From positions 2,362,501 to 2,426,500 of the forward strand of contig NZ_AP025732.1 of the NCBI RefSeq assembly GCF_023734775.1: a DNA stretch of 64,000 nt, in the 5' to 3' direction. This document shows, one piece after another, positions 15,874 through 26,038 of this stretch (the stretch's first letter is position 1; each line of letters begins with the position of its first letter). Position numbers and translations under genes: made by a program. Source of the stretch: Nostoc cf. commune SO-36 (GTDB lineage: Bacteria; Cyanobacteriota; Cyanobacteriia; Cyanobacteriales; Nostocaceae). The notes beneath the pieces were generated by a model. The model worked only from the letters and a program-made list of their open reading frames with translations, did not search any database and was not told the DNA's origin.

Positions 15874-18219
15874 TTACTTGGATGTTGTAGTATTAATAGA
15901 AAATCCTCGACGCGTAGGTTTAATACTAGCTAACTCTACCTGAAAACTTACCTTATCGGTCATTTCCCCGCTTCTTGCTTCTAAAGTCCACTTACCAGGA
16001 CGCAAATTCCAAAATAAAGCATTAGCCGAGTTTATATCTAACTTTTCACCATTTAACCACCACTCCACAGGCGCAGATTTATTTCCTACTAACTTAAATT
16101 CGAGTTTTTGCTTCTCTTCTTCACCTGGATACACTAAGAATAAATCGCCATGATGTGGAGATAAAATTCTCAAATTGGTAGAAGTAAAATTCAATTGCTG
16201 TTGTTTTGCCAACCATTCATCATACTCTGGTGGCAAATTGAATTGATTTTGACCTTCGTAGGCAATTTTATCTTCTGGATAAAAATATTCCTGCACCACT
16301 GAGGTACAATCTGGTGTTGGTCGTAACCCCGAAATTGCACAAACAGGTAATTGCACTAAACCTTCTGGAGGTGGAAAGTCTGCTGGTTCTTGATGTTCGT
16401 GCAGGTGTAACATAATTCGATTCCACAAGGGTGCTGCGCCTGTCACGCCTGAAACTTGTCGCATCGGTTCGCCGTTGAAATTGCCTACCCAAGTAGCGAC
16501 GGTGTAATTTGTGGTGAAGCCAACTGTCCAAGTATCACGAAAGTTGGAAGAAGTGCCAGTTTTAACAGCAACAGGGAAAGGTAAATTTAACACTGAGTCT
16601 ACACCAAATGCTGTTGCACGAGCATGATTATCACTAAGCATGTTGGTGATTAATTGCCATATTGTCGTCGAATTTTGGATTTTAGATTTTGGATTTTGGA
16701 TTGGGGAATCTGAAAATGTGCTTACTAGCGGTGTAGCTTCTCCGAGTCGTGCCATAGTAAGGTAGGCACGGGCTAATTCCCAGAGACTAACTTCGCCACT
16801 ACCGAGAGTTAACCCTAAACCGTAATATTCTGGGGTTTGATTAAGGTGTTCAAAGCCCAGTTGATGCAGACGTTCTAAGAAAGTTTCCACACCTACTTTT
16901 TCTAAAACCCTCACTGCGGGGACATTTAGGGAATTTGCTAAAGCGATTCGCACCCGCACAGGGCCAAGAAAGCTTTCGGTGTAATCTGTGGGGCTATAAA
17001 GTTTCGCGCCGGGAATGGCATAATGGGCGGGTAGATCTGCCAAAATGGTATTTGGGCGGATTAAACCTTTTTCTAAAGCTAATTCATACACAAAAGGCTT
17101 GAGAGTAGAACCTGGTTGACGTAGAGCCTGTACTCCATCGTTGCGTCCCAGTTTGGCTTCATTAAAGTAATCTGGTGAACCAACATAAGCCAAAATTTCG
17201 CCGGTGTGGTTGTCAATTACCAACGCAGCTGCATCATGGACATTGTTGGCGGCGAGAGAAGAAATCACCTGTTGCACCTGCGCTTCGACAAACTGCTGTA
17301 AAGGGCGATTTATCGTGGTGCGAATAACGGATTGATCCCCCCTAACCCCCCTTAAAAAGGGGGGGATTAAGACCCCTTTTTCAAGGGAGGTTGAGGGGAT
17401 TTGATTGGCTAACCAAAATAAAAAGTGTGGTGCGGCGATAATTCCTTGTTGGCGAGATTGAAACACAACCTTTTCGGTGGATGTTCGGGCTGCGATCGCA
17501 CCACTAATATACTTTTCCTGTACCATCCGATTAAGGACGTATTTTTGTCGCTGCTTCAACCGTTCCCAATGCTGGTAAGGGTTAAAGTATGTGGGATTAT
17601 TAGGAATAGCAGCCAACAAACTAGCTTGAGCAAGATTCAACTCATTAGCTGGGATGGAAAAATAAGTCTGCGCGGCTGCTTCCACACCATATATATTGCC
17701 TCCCATTGGCAGGCGATTGATATATGCAGAGAGAATTTCATCTTTGTTCATCCCTGCTACTAACCGCCAAGATAGCCAAATCTCACTCAGTTTACCAGAG
17801 ACGCTACGCGGCACAGGATCTAACATCCGCGCTAACTGCATAGTAATAGTAGAAGCGCCGGAAACAATTCGTTTCGCGTGGATGGCTTCTTTGCTGGCGC
17901 GGATAATAGCTTTCATATCCAACGCCCCGTGATAGTAAAAGCTGCCATCTTCGGCGGCTAAAATCGCATGGATAAACTGGGGCGAAACCTGATTTAGTGG
18001 TACTACTGACGTATGTTCTTGGTCACGGGTGAGTAGTGTTCCTAATGGTAAACCATTGCGATCGCTAAATTGCATTGCCAACTGATTTTGGGCAATGTCT
18101 GCGGCACGAATGGGCGCAAAATAAGGTAGTAGACGTACAACCAGACAGATTACCAGCACAGCTAAGATAACCTTACTAGTGCGCTTAAGTTTGAGTAGCG
18201 ATCGTAAAATTAGTTTCAT
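15874..18219 (-). CDS. pbpC: Penicillin-binding protein 1C
   Basis: The 781-residue bifunctional peptidoglycan synthase acts in the periplasm, anchored by an N-terminal membrane segment (residues about 15-35). The GT51 glycosyltransferase contains the catalytic Glu in A-A-E-D-G-S-F-Y-Y-H. The transpeptidase shows S-T-L-K (in R-Q-P-G-S-T-L-K-P-F), S-L-N and K-T-G-T-S. A C-terminal PBP1C-specific domain follows. Two dispersed repeats have been absorbed in frame: residues about 273-296 (I-P-P-F-L-R-G-V-R-G region, bases 17334-17402) and about 504-516 (I-Q-N-P-K-S-K-I-Q-N, bases 16670-16708). The gene is divergent from an alpha-2-macroglobulin gene, its standard neighbour in bacteria, where PbpC is thought to help repair walls after the macroglobulin traps proteases. 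Confidence 0.95.
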   Translation of the reverse strand: MKLILRSLLKLKRTSKVILAVLVICLVVRLLPYFAPIRAADIAQNQLAMQFSDRNGLPLGTLLTRDQEHTSVVPLNQVSPQFIHAILAAEDGSFYYHGALDMKAIIRASKEAIHAKRIVSGASTITMQLARMLDPVPRSVSGKLSEIWLSWRLVAGMNKDEILSAYINRLPMGGNIYGVEAAAQTYFSIPANELNLAQASLLAAIPNNPTYFNPYQHWERLKQRQKYVLNRMVQEKYISGAIAARTSTEKVVFQSRQQGIIAAPHFLFWLANQIPSTSLEKGVLIPPFLRGVRGDQSVIRTTINRPLQQFVEAQVQQVISSLAANNVHDAAALVIDNHTGEILAYVGSPDYFNEAKLGRNDGVQALRQPGSTLKPFVYELALEKGLIRPNTILADLPAHYAIPGAKLYSPTDYTESFLGPVRVRIALANSLNVPAVRVLEKVGVETFLERLHQLGFEHLNQTPEYYGLGLTLGSGEVSLWELARAYLTMARLGEATPLVSTFSDSPIQNPKSKIQNSTTIWQLITNMLSDNHARATAFGVDSVLNLPFPVAVKTGTSSNFRDTWTVGFTTNYTVATWVGNFNGEPMRQVSGVTGAAPLWNRIMLHLHEHQEPADFPPPEGLVQLPVCAISGLRPTPDCTSVVQEYFYPEDKIAYEGQNQFNLPPEYDEWLAKQQQLNFTSTNLRILSPHHGDLFLVYPGEEEKQKLEFKLVGNKSAPVEWWLNGEKLDINSANALFWNLRPGKWTLEARSGEMTDKVSFQVELASIKPTRRGFSINTTTSK
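16670..16708. repeat. Low-complexity repeat inside pbpC
   Basis: GAATTTTGGATTTTAGATTT and the following TTGGATTTTGGATTGGGG is the same low-complexity motif found between genes in this window (for example near 48945 and 52545). Here it is in frame in the pbpC transpeptidase region. Confidence 0.7.
17334..17402. repeat. Palindromic MITE-like repeat inserted in frame in pbpC
   Basis: The run of C-rich and G-rich stretches (CCCCCCTTAAAAAGGGGGGG and CCCCTTTTTCAAGGGAGG) forms two nested hairpins. It lies between conserved pbpC segments and adds about 23 codons without a stop. Confidence 0.8.
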
Positions 18220-18572
18220 CAGGGAATCCCTGCCTAAGAAAACTTACCTTAATTTTGACGCGAAGATTATTATATCTACATCAGTAAGTATGTCAAATAC
18301 TTAATAATTAATTTTTCCTAACTTAGCAGATATAAATTAATATTTGCAGAACTTAAATACTTCTTCATAGTTAAGATTTGTAGTGATTTTGCGGAACAAT
18401 CACACGGTATTGGTTATCTATGTAAATAAACATAAGTTTTATCCAATATTCGAGTAAAAAATAGTCATCAGCCTTACCTTATTAGTCTTGGCATTGCCAA
18501 CTCACTCAATGAGGGAATGCAAACTTTTGTTGTCTATAAATTTGTGGATTTTTATTTTTAATTACTAAAAAT
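18220..18572. promoter_or_regulatory. Divergent pbpC / alpha-2-macroglobulin intergenic region
   Basis: This AT-rich 353-bp gap must hold the promoters of both divergent genes. No specific operator, riboswitch or terminator was recognised, and the -10/-35 boxes cannot be fixed by eye. Confidence 0.4.
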
Positions 18573-21500
18573 ATGATTATCAGAGCTTTACTCCGTTTCC
18601 ACCAAAAAATTCTTTATTTCTTCCTTGGCGTACTTGGCGTACTTGGCGGTAGCCTGCGGCAAGCCGAAGCATCTACGTTAAAAAAAATTAGTCATTCCTC
18701 ATACCGAAAGAGAAAAATACAGTATCTTCTTCTCTTTACATTTATGCTAGGAATAGCAGGGTGTAATTATTTTGGTATCAACTCAGGTAAAGAACAACTG
18801 CCAACAGTATCAGCACTCACTCCGCCTAAACTACCAGACTGGATTGAACAAATTAGTCCCATTGGGGATGCAAAATCTCTTAACCAAATCCGCATCCGTT
18901 TTAAAGAAGCTTTAATCCCAGTTGAAAGCTTAGACAGTCCAGAACAGCAGAAAATTTTAGAAAAATTTGCCCTTTGGCCGCCTTTACCCGGTCAATTTCG
19001 CTTTTTAACACCCCGCATGGTGGGTTTTCAAGCCGAGAAAGCCTTACCAATAGCCACAAGATTTAAAGTTACCCTCAAAACAGGTTTAGCCGATTTAAAA
19101 AATCATCGTTTAGATAAAGATTTACCTTGGACTTTTAATACCGAATCTATAAATCTGACTAATTTACCCGGTGTTAATCCCATTGAGAAAGCTGATATCG
19201 AACCAATTGATTTACAACAGAAATTACAGTTTACTTCAAATGTAGAATTGGATTTAGCTTCTGTACAAAAACATTTACAGTTAATTCCTGAAGGTAAAAA
19301 TAAGGGTGTAAGCTTCAAAGTTGAATTAAACAAAGAAGAAAAACCATTAAAAAATGAAGAAGAACCTTTAGAAAAATTTGACCCTTCAGCACGCAATTGG
19401 ATTTATAATCTCATCCCCCAGCAAAATCTCGAAAAAGCAACCCCTTATCGCCTAGTCTTTTATCCCGGAATCCTGCCTGCTTATGGCAATCTACCTACAG
19501 AGAAAGAATTTGCCAGTAAGTTAGCAACTTATTCGCCTTTAGCATTTCAAAAAATTAACTTTTACGGACAGCCAGATTCAGGTGGAACATTTGGACGATT
19601 TATTAAAGGCAGTCCACAGCTAGAATTTAATAACGTCTTATTGCCAGATTCAGCTAAAGAAAATATTACTATTAATCCAGCACCAAAAGAAATTTCGAGA
19701 ATTCTCCAAATAAACGATGAAGATAAAGTTGTCGGCATCAATCCTTATGCACTAGAACCTGCTAAGACTTATACAATTACTATCGGCGGAAACCTTAAAG
19801 ATAAGTTTGGGCAAACTTTAGGTAAACCTGTCACACTAAAATATGATACTGGAGATTTAGCTGGGGATATCTGGGTTCCCTCAGATTTGAATATTTTCCC
19901 CACAGGTAAAGATTTACAGCTAAATATTAGTACGGGGAATCTGCCAGAACCTAAATATAAGGCAGCTTATCAAGTAGTTAAACCGACAGATTTAGTTTAT
20001 TTTAATAATGGTAGTGATTTATTACCACAACCTTCTAATTGGCAAAGCTTTAAAGTATCGGGTAAGAAAAATCAATCAGTTGATATTGCTGTTCCTCTGC
20101 GCGAAAAAATAAGTGCAGATACGGGAATGTTAGCTTATGGAGTGCAAGCCCGCACTAATAAATATCAGGAGAATGGTAAGGAACTGTGGCGTGAACCTAC
20201 AACTTATGGCATGGTTGAGTTGACGAATTTGGGCGTATTTACTCAGTGGTTTCCTGAGTCAGGCTTAATTCGCGTCAATCATCTTACAGATGGTTCGCCA
20301 GTTCAAGCGGCTGCTGTGGAAATTTATCAATCAAAGTTACAGGCTAAATCTCGCCCCGAACCTGTACCTTGTGCAACGGGTAAAACTGATGAAAATGGAA
20401 CTTTGACAATTCTTCGTGAAGGATTACAGCAATGTTATTCGGGAAATGAAAGTTCTAGTAAATCACCACAATTATTAGTAATTGCCCGTGAAAATGAAGA
20501 TTGGGCATTCGCCAGAGTTGAAGAATATAGCGGCGTTTATGGATATGGTATTGATGCAGGTTGGCAAAATGGTAAACCTGAATCACGCGGGGTAATTTTC
20601 TCGGATAGACAGTTGTATCAACCAGGAGAAAAAGCTTGGTTAACCGGTTTTGCTGACTATTTACAAAATGGGGCGATTCAGCAAGATAAAAATGCTGTTT
20701 ACCAGTTAACTCTAATAAATCCTGATGGGCAAAAGACTAATTTAGGTACGCAAACTACAAATGAATTTGGTACATTTTCTCTAGAATTACCAATCAAGAC
20801 TACTCAGCGCTTAGGTTATTATACAATCCAGGCTAAGGGTAAAAATGGACAAGAAATTTCTGGAGAATTTCGGGTAGCTGAGTTTAAGCCACCCAATTTT
20901 AAAGTCGAACTCAACTTAGATAGAGAATTTGCTCTCATTGACGAGAAAGTTAATATTAATGCTACAAGTAATTATTTATTTGGTGCGCCTGTAGAAGGTG
21001 GCGAAGCAAAATACTTTGTTACTCGCCAACAGGCTAATTTTGTCCCTAAAGGTTGGGAGGAATTTACTTTTGGTAGACAATGGTTATGGCCAGAAGAAAC
21101 CCCTACTATATCTAGTGATGTATTGCAAACTAATGCCCAGCTAGATGCTAATGGTAAAAGTAGTCAAGCTGTGAATGTGGCTAATGATTTACCATATCCG
21201 ATGACTTACCGGGTGGATGTGCAAGTTGCAGATGTTTCTAATCTATCTGTAGCAAATTCCAAAACTTTTACAGCCTTACCGAGTACTCGTCTTATTGGGT
21301 TAAAAAGTAATTTCGTTGCTGATGCTGGTAAGGCTTTTCCTATTGAAGTGATTGTTACTGACCCTACAGGAAAACCGATAACAGGTCAACGGGTGCGGCT
21401 GGAATTACAACAGATTAAATACAGCAGTGTCACGCAGTTGGTGGAAGGTAGCCGAACTCCAAAAAATCAAGTTGAATATAAAACAGTAGGACAAGCAGAA

Positions 21501-24422
21501 ATTACATCTGCTAGCAATCCGCAATCGGTAAATTTGACAGCACCTGAATCTGGTTCATACCGGATTAGAGTTAATTTTGGTGATGCTAAAAACGAATTAA
21601 TTGCCACAGATTTACAAATTTGGGCAACTGGGGGAAATCCAGTATTTTGGGGTTCTAAAGAAAAAGATGTCTTAGAAATTCAGCTAGATAAAAAAGAGTT
21701 TAAACCTGGTGAAACTGCTACTGTACTAATTCAATCTCCCTATCCAGATGCAGAATTGTACTTTGCTGTGATTAAAGACAAACCTCTTTATCAGCAAATT
21801 ACCAAAACTCAGGGAAGCGCACCACAAATTCAGTTTAAAGTCACGCCAGAAATGCTGCCAAATGCAGCCATTGAAGCTGTCTTAGTCAGACAAGGTAAAC
21901 CCATAAACCAAGTAGAAGCGGGAAGTTTAGATAACTTGGTGAAGATTGGTTTTACACCTTTTAAAGTTAACTTAGAAGATAAGTATTTAAAACTGCAAGT
22001 TAAGCCAGTACAAGCATCATTAGAACCTGGTGCGGAAGAAACGGTACAACTACAACTGAAGGATAATCAAGGCAATCCCACCAAAGGACAGTTTACAGTC
22101 ATGGTGGTAAATGAAGCGGTGTTACAACTTTCTGGTTATCGTCCGCCAGATTTGGTAGATACAGTTTATGCAGAACAGCCGATATCTACCCGCTTTAGCG
22201 ATAATCGTCCAGATGTCATATTACAAGCACAAGATGTAGCAAAACCCAAAGGTTGGGGTTATGGCGGTGGTTTCTCAACTGGTGCAGCAAATACTCGTAC
22301 CCGCACCGATTTTCAAGCTTTAGCTTACTACAACGGTTCTGTTCTTACCGATGCAAATGGTAATGCACAGATAACCTTTAAACTCCCGGATGATTTAACT
22401 ACATGGCGGGTGATGGCTGTCGCTACTGACGGAAATCTGCGTTTCGGGAATGGAGACGCGACGTTTATCGCCACAAAGCCACTACTAACTAATGCCATCT
22501 TGCCACAGTTTGCTCGTCCAGGCGATCGCATCCTTGCTGGTTTATCGGTAACTAACAACACTGGGAATACAGGAAATCTCTCAATTAATGGCGAACTTAG
22601 CGGTAATGTGAAGTTTGCCGACAAAAACCCCACAGCGACTACTTTGCAAACCAAAGCTGAATCCGCAACTCACGCTTATCGCTTTCCAATGGTGGCGGAT
22701 AGTGTGGGAGTTGGGAAAGTTCGCTTTACCACTCAACTAAATGGTACAGCCGCAGACGCTTTTGAAGTTCCTTTGGAAATTAAGCCAGTTGAAATTACAG
22801 AACAAGTTGTTGAATCTGGTGTAACTGAAAAACAGGTGAAAATTCCCCTGAATGTTGATAAAAATACCTTCCCTAATGCGGGAGGTTTAGATATTCAGTT
22901 GGCGAGTACCTTGATTCCAGAGATTCAAGCACCAGCAAAGCAGGTTTTAGAAGATAATGATTTACCATTTACAGAACCGGCGGCGAGTCAATTAATAATT
23001 GCTGCTAATTTGCAAAATCTTACACAAAAATATGGTCAGACATTTTCAGAATTTAATCCTAGCCAACAGGCGAAACAAGCCATTGAAGAATTGCAAAAAC
23101 TCCAAATAGCCGATGGTGGTTTTGCTGCTTTCCCCGGACAGGAAAAATCTGACCCTTGGGTTTCTGCTTATGCAGGTGAATCTTTGGCTAAAGCCATTCA
23201 GGTGTTCCCTAATTTAGTCGATTCTGGAATGCTGTCCCGCCTCAAAACTTATCTGCAAAAAGTTCTGGCGAATCCTGGAGAATACGAGTTTTGCAAACAG
23301 CAATTATGTAAAAGGCAACTGCAACTTAATGCTTTAATTGCCTTAGCACAACTGGATGAAAAACGCAATACTTTTCTTGCAGATATTTATGAACAGCGCA
23401 ATAATTTTGATTTAGTAACTCAAATTAAACTAGCGCGATACTTATCTCAATTTCCAGAATGGCAAGATGAATCTCAGCAATTAGTAAACAAGCTGCAACA
23501 GAATATCTATGAAACTGGCCGCACAGCAGTTGTGAGTTTACCCAGTAGTTGGGGATGGATGAGTTCATCTACGACGACGCAAGCGCAAGCTTTACGTTTG
23601 TTTATTGCCAAACAAAGTAAACCCGAAGTTATAGATAAATTATTCCAAAGTCTTCTGGCGCTGCGACGGGATGGCACATGGCAAACTAACTATAATAATG
23701 CCCAAGCTTTAACAGCTTTGGTAGAATATAGCCAACTACAAGCTACACCACCTAATTTTGTTGCCACAGTACAATTAGCTGGTAATAAGTTAGGAGAAAA
23801 TCGGTTTGAAGGTTACAAAAATTCTAGTTTACAGCTAATTGTGCCGATGAATCTATTACCTCGTGGGCGTAATGATTTAACGCTGCAAAAAGCAGGTAAT
23901 GGCACTTTACACTATCTGGTTGCTTATAATTATCGCTTGCAGGGAAATCAACCAGGCAGATTTAATGGTTTACGCATAACACGAGGAATTAGTCAAGTAA
24001 ATAAAGAGAAAGTTTTACAAAAAACAGGTATTTACGCTTTCGATAAACCCTTGACTTTAGCCTCTGGACAGGTGTTTGATATTGGTTTAGAAATCATCTG
24101 CGATCGCACTGTGGATCATATAGTAATAAAAGATCCGTTACCAGCAGGTTTTGAGGCAGTGGATGCAAGTTTTCAAACTACCACAGGTGCATTACAAGCA
24201 AAAGCCGATAGCTGGGAACTTGGTTTTAAGAATGTGTACCGCGATCGCATTATCGCATACGCCGACCACCTGGAACCAGGAGTTTATAGTCTGCATTACT
24301 TAGTCCGTTCTGTTACTCCTGGGACATTTTCTTGGCCTGGTGCAGAAGTTCACCTGCAATATGCACCAGAAGAATTTGGACGTACTGCTGAGTCTACATT
24401 AATAGTGGAGGAGCATTCCTGA
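18573..24422 (+). CDS. Bacterial alpha-2-macroglobulin family lipoprotein
   Basis: At 1949 residues this is a full-length bacterial alpha-2-macroglobulin, a periplasmic protease trap. A lipobox L-G-I-A-G-C places the lipidated Cys at residue 64, unusually far from the start. The intervening stretch (residues about 18-33) is encoded by a dispersed CTTGGCGTA-type repeat, and no ATG, GTG or TTG occurs between that repeat and the hydrophobic segment, so the repeat seems to have rebuilt the 5' end. Macroglobulin-type beta domains fill the middle (for example D-R-Q-L-Y-Q-P-G-E-K-A-W). The helical thioester domain has P-F-T-E-P-A-A-S-Q-L where thioester forms have a C-x-E-Q motif, so this copy cannot form a covalent thioester trap. 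Divergent pbpC fits the known functional pair. Confidence 0.93.
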   Translation: MIIRALLRFHQKILYFFLGVLGVLGGSLRQAEASTLKKISHSSYRKRKIQYLLLFTFMLGIAGCNYFGINSGKEQLPTVSALTPPKLPDWIEQISPIGDAKSLNQIRIRFKEALIPVESLDSPEQQKILEKFALWPPLPGQFRFLTPRMVGFQAEKALPIATRFKVTLKTGLADLKNHRLDKDLPWTFNTESINLTNLPGVNPIEKADIEPIDLQQKLQFTSNVELDLASVQKHLQLIPEGKNKGVSFKVELNKEEKPLKNEEEPLEKFDPSARNWIYNLIPQQNLEKATPYRLVFYPGILPAYGNLPTEKEFASKLATYSPLAFQKINFYGQPDSGGTFGRFIKGSPQLEFNNVLLPDSAKENITINPAPKEISRILQINDEDKVVGINPYALEPAKTYTITIGGNLKDKFGQTLGKPVTLKYDTGDLAGDIWVPSDLNIFPTGKDLQLNISTGNLPEPKYKAAYQVVKPTDLVYFNNGSDLLPQPSNWQSFKVSGKKNQSVDIAVPLREKISADTGMLAYGVQARTNKYQENGKELWREPTTYGMVELTNLGVFTQWFPESGLIRVNHLTDGSPVQAAAVEIYQSKLQAKSRPEPVPCATGKTDENGTLTILREGLQQCYSGNESSSKSPQLLVIARENEDWAFARVEEYSGVYGYGIDAGWQNGKPESRGVIFSDRQLYQPGEKAWLTGFADYLQNGAIQQDKNAVYQLTLINPDGQKTNLGTQTTNEFGTFSLELPIKTTQRLGYYTIQAKGKNGQEISGEFRVAEFKPPNFKVELNLDREFALIDEKVNINATSNYLFGAPVEGGEAKYFVTRQQANFVPKGWEEFTFGRQWLWPEETPTISSDVLQTNAQLDANGKSSQAVNVANDLPYPMTYRVDVQVADVSNLSVANSKTFTALPSTRLIGLKSNFVADAGKAFPIEVIVTDPTGKPITGQRVRLELQQIKYSSVTQLVEGSRTPKNQVEYKTVGQAEITSASNPQSVNLTAPESGSYRIRVNFGDAKNELIATDLQIWATGGNPVFWGSKEKDVLEIQLDKKEFKPGETATVLIQSPYPDAELYFAVIKDKPLYQQITKTQGSAPQIQFKVTPEMLPNAAIEAVLVRQGKPINQVEAGSLDNLVKIGFTPFKVNLEDKYLKLQVKPVQASLEPGAEETVQLQLKDNQGNPTKGQFTVMVVNEAVLQLSGYRPPDLVDTVYAEQPISTRFSDNRPDVILQAQDVAKPKGWGYGGGFSTGAANTRTRTDFQALAYYNGSVLTDANGNAQITFKLPDDLTTWRVMAVATDGNLRFGNGDATFIATKPLLTNAILPQFARPGDRILAGLSVTNNTGNTGNLSINGELSGNVKFADKNPTATTLQTKAESATHAYRFPMVADSVGVGKVRFTTQLNGTAADAFEVPLEIKPVEITEQVVESGVTEKQVKIPLNVDKNTFPNAGGLDIQLASTLIPEIQAPAKQVLEDNDLPFTEPAASQLIIAANLQNLTQKYGQTFSEFNPSQQAKQAIEELQKLQIADGGFAAFPGQEKSDPWVSAYAGESLAKAIQVFPNLVDSGMLSRLKTYLQKVLANPGEYEFCKQQLCKRQLQLNALIALAQLDEKRNTFLADIYEQRNNFDLVTQIKLARYLSQFPEWQDESQQLVNKLQQNIYETGRTAVVSLPSSWGWMSSSTTTQAQALRLFIAKQSKPEVIDKLFQSLLALRRDGTWQTNYNNAQALTALVEYSQLQATPPNFVATVQLAGNKLGENRFEGYKNSSLQLIVPMNLLPRGRNDLTLQKAGNGTLHYLVAYNYRLQGNQPGRFNGLRITRGISQVNKEKVLQKTGIYAFDKPLTLASGQVFDIGLEIICDRTVDHIVIKDPLPAGFEAVDASFQTTTGALQAKADSWELGFKNVYRDRIIAYADHLEPGVYSLHYLVRSVTPGTFSWPGAEVHLQYAPEEFGRTAESTLIVEEHS

Positions 24423-24506
24423 TAATTTATAGCTTAGTTGTCTGCTCCTCTGTAGAATATAAATAAATAACAAAAGCAAGCTTTAGCTTTGAGGAGAAGC
24501 TTTGCT

Positions 24507-24743
24507 ATGACTGTAAACATTAATATTCAAGAAGCAGAAATTGTTTTTTCTGAACTTTTGAATCGGGTGAGTCAGGGCGAAGAAATTACAATTACTCAAA
24601 ACGGAGTAGCAATTGCCCGTTTAGTACCTGTTAATCAAAATCCACCCAAGCGAATACCAGGAAGTGCGAAGGGATTAATCACAATTGCTCCAGATTTTGA
24701 TGATCCTTTACCTGATGATATACTAGCTAGTTTTGAAGGATGA
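24507..24743 (+). CDS. Phd/YefM-type antitoxin of a PIN-toxin pair
   Basis: The ATG at 24507 is chosen because GAGGAG lies 10 nt upstream; an earlier in-frame start would add M-R-R-S-F-A, which is atypical. The 78-residue product begins M-T-V-N-I-N-I-Q-E-A-E and has the Phd-fold pattern L-L-N-R-V-S-Q-G-E-E-I-T-I-T-Q-N-G-V-A-I-A-R-L, which binds operator DNA. The acidic C-terminal tail (D-F-D-D-P-L-P-D-D-I-L) would occupy the toxin. Its stop overlaps the toxin start (ATGA), which couples translation. Confidence 0.9.
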   Translation: MTVNINIQEAEIVFSELLNRVSQGEEITITQNGVAIARLVPVNQNPPKRIPGSAKGLITIAPDFDDPLPDDILASFEG

Positions 24744-25126
24744 GATTACTTTTTGACACTCATACTTTCCTTTGGTGGATCAGTGATAATTCTCGTTTAT
24801 CATCTATGGTTAGGGTAATTATTAGTGATAGCAGCAATGAGTTATTTTTTAGTGCAGCTAGTGCTTGGGAAATAGCCACCAAAGCTCAACTAGGTAAGTT
24901 GCTTTTGCCAAAAAATCCAGAGCAGTTTATTTCTGAGCAATTGTTGATTAATTCTATTGAAAGCTTACCAATATATATAAGTCACGCTGTTAGAGTTTAT
25001 GATCTCCCAATTCATCATAAAGATCCATTTGACCGAATACTGGTTGCCCAAAGCCAATTAGAAAATCTATTAATTATGACTATAGACCCTTTAATTTCCC
25101 AGTATGATGTAAATGTTATTTGGTAG
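24740..25126 (+). CDS. PIN-domain ribonuclease toxin (VapC family)
   Basis: The 128-residue protein has all expected PIN features: first Asp in L-L-F-D-T-H-T-F-L-W-W, Glu in A-S-A-W-E-I-A-T-K, Asp in H-H-K-D-P-F-D-R-I-L-V-A-Q and a final acidic residue in M-T-I-D-P. The family cleaves tRNA or other RNA with Mg2+ or Mn2+. It is intact, unlike the vapC at 4950-5370, and coupled to the antitoxin immediately upstream. The pattern H-x-K-D-P-F-D-R-x-L belongs to the PIN subgroup paired with Phd-like antitoxins. Confidence 0.92.
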   Translation: MRLLFDTHTFLWWISDNSRLSSMVRVIISDSSNELFFSAASAWEIATKAQLGKLLLPKNPEQFISEQLLINSIESLPIYISHAVRVYDLPIHHKDPFDRILVAQSQLENLLIMTIDPLISQYDVNVIW

Positions 25127-25267
25127 GTATAGCGGTATGCAGTTGAGTGAGATACAAAAACTTTGCTGAAATGATTTGACAGTAAGGACTTTGGTGTTTT
25201 CATCCAATCGATAACCGCTATAATGAGGTATTTTTTATGAAGCAATCGCAATACTACAACATCAGTA

Positions 25268-25428
25268 AAAAACGATCGCATTATCAGGAAATCCACCCCA
25301 AGAAATTGCCCAAGAACTGAAAGATTTATTCATTAAAATAAATTTACGCCCATATTTAGAACGTCACGGGCTTAGTTTTGATGAAGAAAAGTTGAGTACT
25401 CTAATTATAGATAAACAGGGTAGTTGAA
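25268..25428 (+). pseudogene. Short orphan coding remnant
   Basis: Within the 370-bp gap after the PIN toxin, one plus-strand frame is open for about 50 codons without a start codon. It reads P-P-Q-E-I-A-Q-E-L-K-D-L-F-I-K-I-N-L then P-Y-L-E-R-H-G-L-S-F-D-E-E-K-L to a TGA. The composition is protein-like, which suggests the tail of a lost gene. I do not recognise the family. The rest of the gap shows only HIP1 sites. Confidence 0.35.
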
Positions 25429-25498
25429 AGACAGGCGATCGCACTTTTGTAAAAGTAATTATAAATAGCGATCGCATTATTACTTTTCCTAAGCAACT

Positions 25499-25759
25499 TC
25501 ACAATTTTTCTCCTGGTTCCTCACCAATGAACAACCCTTTTTTACTACGCTTCAACTCTTTCCAAAGTGCTTTAATCTGTTTGTAAGCATCTTCTGGGTC
25601 AAGCTTTCCAGATATTTCTAAACTGGTAATGTAGCCAACTTTTTGAGCAAATTCTTGAAGGTTGGCATTAAATATTAAATTCTCTGGCTTAACTTGACCG
25701 TAATAGCGACTACGAGGGTAAAGAAATTTGTTTTTATCATCAAGATTATGCTCGTCCAT
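25499..25759 (-). CDS. Cyanobacterial conserved protein (DUF7219-like)
   Basis: An upstream extension is open, but the conserved family N-terminus starts at the ATG at 25759: M-D-E-H-N-L-D-D-K-N-K-F-L-Y-P-R-S-R-Y-Y. The 86-residue product continues G-Q-V-K-P-E-N-L-I-F-N-A-N-L-Q-E-F-A and ends with a basic W-K-E-L-K-R-S-K-K segment. This is a small soluble family widespread in cyanobacteria (DUF7219 as I recall) with no known function. GGGGATGAAG just upstream serves as the ribosome-binding site. Confidence 0.8.
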   Translation of the reverse strand: MDEHNLDDKNKFLYPRSRYYGQVKPENLIFNANLQEFAQKVGYITSLEISGKLDPEDAYKQIKALWKELKRSKKGLFIGEEPGEKL

Positions 25760-26038
25760 TACTTCATCCCCAATAAGTGACTTTTTGTCAACGATAATCA
25801 CAACAGAAATCGCTTCAATAAATAAATTGGCGCGATTGTTGCAAACCATGAACGAGTCTAAAAGGGAACACAAACTTAATTGTATAGCAATTAGCTGCTT
25901 ATTAGCTGCAATAACAGTAAGCTTTTTCAATCATGAACATTAATGTGGACGATAACAGCTCCTGGTTATGGCGTTGCAATCATCAGTACTATAAATATAA
26001 ATTTTAAATTAAGTTTTCTTACCTTATGATTCATCTTG

